Origin: Mucilaginibacter sp. OK283
Lineage (GTDB): Bacteria; Bacteroidota; Bacteroidia; Sphingobacteriales; Sphingobacteriaceae
Reading direction: 5' to 3'
Length of the DNA: 64,000 bases
NCBI RefSeq assembly: GCF_900110415.1
Contig: NZ_FODR01000009.1
Location: 248,001 to 312,000 of the forward strand
Shown: positions 61,190 through 64,000 of the stretch, piece after piece
Layout of the letters: each line of letters opens with the position of its first letter
How positions within the stretch are numbered: the stretch's first letter is position 1
Made by a program: the position numbers and the translations under genes
The notes under the pieces: model-generated
Told to the model about the DNA's origin: nothing
The model's input: the letters and a program-made list of their open reading frames with translations, nothing else
Databases searched by the model: none

Positions 61190-62014
61190 ATGGGTAAATC
61201 TAAGCTATTGTTTATAACTCATGAAATGTCTCCTTTCCTTGAACTCACAAAAATTGCTGAAATAACACGCCAACTTCCGCAGGCAATGCAGGAGAAGGGG
61301 TTCGAGATCCGGATCCTTATGCCGCGTTTTGGCAATATTAACGAGCGCAGGAACAGGCTTCATGAAGTTATCCGTTTATCGGGTATGAATATCATTATCA
61401 ACGATAATGATAACCCGCTGATCATTAAGGTAGCATCTATCCCGGCAGCACGTATGCAGGTGTATTTTTTAGATAATGAAGAATATTTTCAGCGTAAACA
61501 TGTGTTTGGTGATAAGGACGGGAAGTTTTATGCCGATAATGACGAACGCATGATTTTCTTTTGCAAAGGTGCATTGGAAACGGTTAAAAAATTAGGATGG
61601 GCCCCTGATATTATCCATTGCCATGGATGGTTAAGCGCCCTGGTGCCTGCGTATTTAAAAACTACTTACAAAGACGATCCAACTTTTAAGCATTCAAAAA
61701 TCATTTATTCGATTTACGAAAATGACTTTAGTGATAAACTTGGTGCCGATTTTGCCCAAAAAGCAATCATGAGCAACATGACCGAAGCACATGTTGACGC
61801 TTACAAAGAAGGTACTAATACTGCTCTTTATGCCGGTGCAATCCAATACTCAGACGGTATTGTTTTAGGCAGCGATAATATCGATGCAGATGTGTTAAAT
61901 AATGTTAAAAACAGCAATAAATCGGTTTTAGAATTTGATTCTACCGCAGATTTCGAAAATTATTACAATTTTTACGACGAAATTACCAACGACGAATTGG
62001 TGCATGTTGCATAA
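61190..62014 (+). CDS. Glycogen/starch synthase N-terminal domain protein
   Basis: 274 residues from ATG at 61190 (a GTG three bases earlier is less likely). It matches the N-terminal GT5 domain: KLLFITHEMSPFLELTK and EKGFEIRILMPRFGNI, HCHGWLSALVPAYLK, and a site near YSIYEND. The length is only the N-terminal half of the roughly 480-residue synthase. The ADP-glucose motif KxGGL is replaced by KIAEI, so it is probably not an active synthase alone. Followed 15 bases later by the DUF4270 gene. Confidence 0.88.
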   Translation: MGKSKLLFITHEMSPFLELTKIAEITRQLPQAMQEKGFEIRILMPRFGNINERRNRLHEVIRLSGMNIIINDNDNPLIIKVASIPAARMQVYFLDNEEYFQRKHVFGDKDGKFYADNDERMIFFCKGALETVKKLGWAPDIIHCHGWLSALVPAYLKTTYKDDPTFKHSKIIYSIYENDFSDKLGADFAQKAIMSNMTEAHVDAYKEGTNTALYAGAIQYSDGIVLGSDNIDADVLNNVKNSNKSVLEFDSTADFENYYNFYDEITNDELVHVA

Positions 62015-62029
62015 GACTTAATATTATAT

Positions 62030-63436
62030 ATGAAATTTTTCAGATTAGACTTATTGACCCTGTTAATAAGTCTTTTTATTTTCAATAGCTGTAAGCGCCA
62101 GGAGGGCATAGGTTTAGGGGTAGATACATCAACCCAAACATCTGGCACTTTGCTTGTTGATACTACTGTTACCATTAAAACTGTTGACGAAGATACTGCA
62201 ACCGTAGTTACATCCGGCTTGACCAAAACACCGCTTGGCGAGTTTGCTGACCCTGTTTTTGGTACAACAAAAACAAATGTTGCACTGGGTATTCAGTTGC
62301 CAACCGCCCCTTATACTGTTCCGGCGGGTACACTTACTATAGATTCGGCCGTGCTTGTGCTGGGTTATGCTGATGGGTTTTACGGCGATTCGGTTGTGAC
62401 ACGGTATAAGATAAACGTGTACCAGTTACAGGACAAGCCGGTTAACCAAACCTATTATGGTACCAATCGCTGGGCTAACCAGGGAACTGTTTTAGCATCC
62501 AAAACATTTACTGCCAATACACACGATAGTTTAACCATAGCCCGGATAAGGAAAGATACTGTGGATACTGTGCAAAGAGTGGCCCCACAGTTACGTGTGC
62601 CTTTCAGCAAACAATTTATTTATGATCATCTTTTTAATGCAAATGGTACTGCTTTGGCTTCCAATGCGGCTTTCCAGGATGCTGTTAAAGGTTTATACCT
62701 TACTTTACAAAGGGCGCAGCCAACAAATGCAGGCGGCACATTGCAATTAAACCTTGCTTCTGCCGGTTCGCATCTGGATGTATTTTACAAGGCAAAAAAG
62801 GATACTACAACTGATACGGCAAGCGTATCATTAACCTTCCCGATACATGCCGCCGAAATAAGGCGCCAGTACAGCGAAACTGTAACCAAAGCCAAAACAG
62901 CCGGGGGAACTACCCAAACTACAGTTTATCTGCAAGGCCTGGGCGCATTGCGTGCAAAAGTTGGATTTCCGGGTATAAGCAAGCTTAACCCCGACTCAAT
63001 AGTGTTAAACCGGGCCGAATTGGTAATAACACCCGTTCAGGGTTCCGGCATTCCGTATGCGCCATTACCTAAGCTGACCATGTACCAATTGGACATTGCC
63101 AAACAGCGTATTTTGATACAGGATGCATCGGCATCAAACCCGCTTTACCAGACAGGCATATTTGGAGGCTTTTACTCCAACACAACCAAAGAGCCGGTAA
63201 AAGCCTATCGTTTTGTAATTACAAGCTACATCCAGGATCTTATACGTAAAAAGACCGTAGATTATGGAACTTACATTGCCCCCATTGATGCTACCGAAGT
63301 AAATTCAACCACCGGGGCTACCGGGATAACCCCAAGCGCACAAATTGCGGCCCGTTCGATTTTGATTGGCAGCGATAATAATTCATCTTATCGCATTAAA
63401 CTGAACATCTTTTATACCAAGATACCCAAGCTGTAA
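62030..63436 (+). CDS. DUF4270 lipoprotein
   Basis: 468 residues. Lipoprotein signal ending SC at about residue 20-21 (FIFNSCKRQEGIG). The long beta-rich body contains TPLGEFADPVFGTTKTNVALGIQL, typical of DUF4270. Likely an outer-membrane surface lipoprotein. The order of glycogen-synthase-like, DUF4270 and glmS is one I recall from related genomes. A terminator follows. Confidence 0.9.
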   Translation: MKFFRLDLLTLLISLFIFNSCKRQEGIGLGVDTSTQTSGTLLVDTTVTIKTVDEDTATVVTSGLTKTPLGEFADPVFGTTKTNVALGIQLPTAPYTVPAGTLTIDSAVLVLGYADGFYGDSVVTRYKINVYQLQDKPVNQTYYGTNRWANQGTVLASKTFTANTHDSLTIARIRKDTVDTVQRVAPQLRVPFSKQFIYDHLFNANGTALASNAAFQDAVKGLYLTLQRAQPTNAGGTLQLNLASAGSHLDVFYKAKKDTTTDTASVSLTFPIHAAEIRRQYSETVTKAKTAGGTTQTTVYLQGLGALRAKVGFPGISKLNPDSIVLNRAELVITPVQGSGIPYAPLPKLTMYQLDIAKQRILIQDASASNPLYQTGIFGGFYSNTTKEPVKAYRFVITSYIQDLIRKKTVDYGTYIAPIDATEVNSTTGATGITPSAQIAARSILIGSDNNSSYRIKLNIFYTKIPKL

Positions 63437-63451
63437 AAGCTTAATTAAAAT

Positions 63452-63482
63452 AAAAAGAATCCCCGCTTAGGGGATTTTTTTG
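63452..63482 (+). terminator. Intrinsic terminator after DUF4270 gene
   Basis: ATCCCC (63459-63464) pairs with GGGGAT (63470-63475) around GCTTA, flanked by AAAAAG upstream and TTTTTTTG downstream. Confidence 0.85.
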
Positions 63483-63588
63483 TTTAAGGCCAAAAGGCTT
63501 CTTAAAATTATTTTTTAAGTATCTAAAAACCTTCCGTTTTTCTGAAATAATTAAAATAATAAGCTATGAAGTGTGTTATATAGCTGAT

Positions 63589-63596
63589 TATTTTTG
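63589..63596 (+). promoter_or_regulatory. Promoter -7 box of glmS
   Basis: TATTTTTG matches TAnnTTTG exactly, 27 bases before the ATG. No TTG is seen at -33. Confidence 0.6.
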
Positions 63597-63623
63597 CTCC
63601 ATTTACACTTTATTAAATTTACT

Positions 63624-64000
63624 ATGTGCGGAATTGTTGGTTATATAGGTTACCGGGATGCTTATCCCATCGTTATAAAAGGGCTTCATCGTTTAGAATA
63701 CAGGGGGTATGACAGCGCCGGTGTTGCGCTGTTAAATAAAGAACTTAAGGTTTATAAAAAGGCCGGCAAGGTTGATGACCTTGAGAAATTTGTAAAGGAT
63801 ATTGATCTTAAAGGGTCATTAGGGATGGGTCATACACGCTGGGCAACCCACGGCGAGCCAAGCGACCGCAATTCGCATCCACATTCGTCGGGCAACCGTA
63901 GGCTTACGATAATACATAATGGCATTATCGAAAACTATGGCATCATCAAAGAAACGCTTATTGCCAAAGGCCACATTTTTAAAAGTGATACCGATACCGA
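63624..64000 (+). CDS. glmS: Glucosamine-fructose-6-phosphate aminotransferase, 3' end outside window
   Basis: The frame starts MCGIVGYIGYRDAYPIVIKG at 63624 and is open to the window end (about 125 codons). Cys2 is the Ntn glutaminase nucleophile; HRLEYRGYDSAG and HTRWATHGEPSDRNSHPH are GlmS signatures. It makes glucosamine-6-phosphate for peptidoglycan and lipopolysaccharide. Own promoter box. Confidence 0.95.
   Translation, partial: MCGIVGYIGYRDAYPIVIKGLHRLEYRGYDSAGVALLNKELKVYKKAGKVDDLEKFVKDIDLKGSLGMGHTRWATHGEPSDRNSHPHSSGNRRLTIIHNGIIENYGIIKETLIAKGHIFKSDTDT

Noticed and set aside
1..64000. Prophage, integron, or a classical defence island
   Set aside because: No integrase, phage structural gene, att pair, restriction or CRISPR genes were found; most genes are housekeeping or envelope functions.

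Overview
The window looks like chromosomal DNA of a Bacteroidota, most likely the Sphingobacteriaceae (Mucilaginibacter/Pedobacter-like; the genus is inference). The signs are AT-rich coding DNA, promoters whose -7 box fits TAnnTTTG, few Shine-Dalgarno sequences, Bacteroidota families (DUF4270, DUF6438, a DksA-like protein without a zinc finger, a 29-residue basic ribosomal-type protein upstream of RNase G), and spacers full of lineage-type inverted repeats. I see no tRNA, rRNA, CRISPR array, prophage or intact insertion sequence.

Layout. 1-8.3 kb, minus strand: pgpA (cut by the window edge), then read in transcription order from 8267 downward a Ter stress cluster: two TerD proteins, a HAD phosphatase, a PRTase-like protein, two more TerD proteins, TelA, an unrecognised 320-residue protein and TerC. 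8.5-12.6 kb, plus: a DUF1801 protein, a large secreted ThuA/sugar-dehydrogenase/PKD/cytochrome c fusion, and a DUF6438 lipoprotein. 12.6-12.9 kb has no protein gene but holds phased A/T tracts, a promoter-like box and a terminator. 13-25 kb: recO and dgkA, M61 and M28 peptidases, a NadR-type kinase, an LTA-synthase-like enzyme, a candidate structured RNA, and the ileS-dksA-lspA operon (transcribed ileS first). 25-36 kb: small membrane proteins, an SDR protein, an RND/MMPL exporter, two beta-lactamase-fold serine hydrolases flanking a DPP-IV peptidase, and mutY-ssb. 37-41 kb: HU, a TPR protein, the tiny ribosomal-type protein, RNase G and an Rpn-family nuclease. 41.5-46 kb: a 7TM protein/histidine kinase/response regulator cassette, with two unknown genes divergent from it across a palindrome-rich spacer. 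46-53.6 kb: a DinB-like protein, an isochorismatase-fold protein, a Crp/Fnr regulator, radA, an NHL lipoprotein, a DUF4920 protein and an ACP-like membrane protein. 53.7-64 kb: carB without its C-terminal regulatory domain, a fatty acid hydroxylase with a Crp/Fnr regulator, a lipoprotein, a TonB-domain protein, panC-panD, then a glycogen-synthase N-domain protein, a DUF4270 lipoprotein and glmS (cut by the window edge).

Most unusual: (i) spacers built as inverted pairs of arms, each arm a tandem run of a short word, with one word type also inside the reading frame of ileS; (ii) a GC-rich intergenic palindrome inside radA that keeps the frame open; (iii) two candidate small RNAs, one downstream of a strikingly regular A/T-tract array; (iv) the 7TM-kinase-regulator cassette and its palindrome-rich control region.
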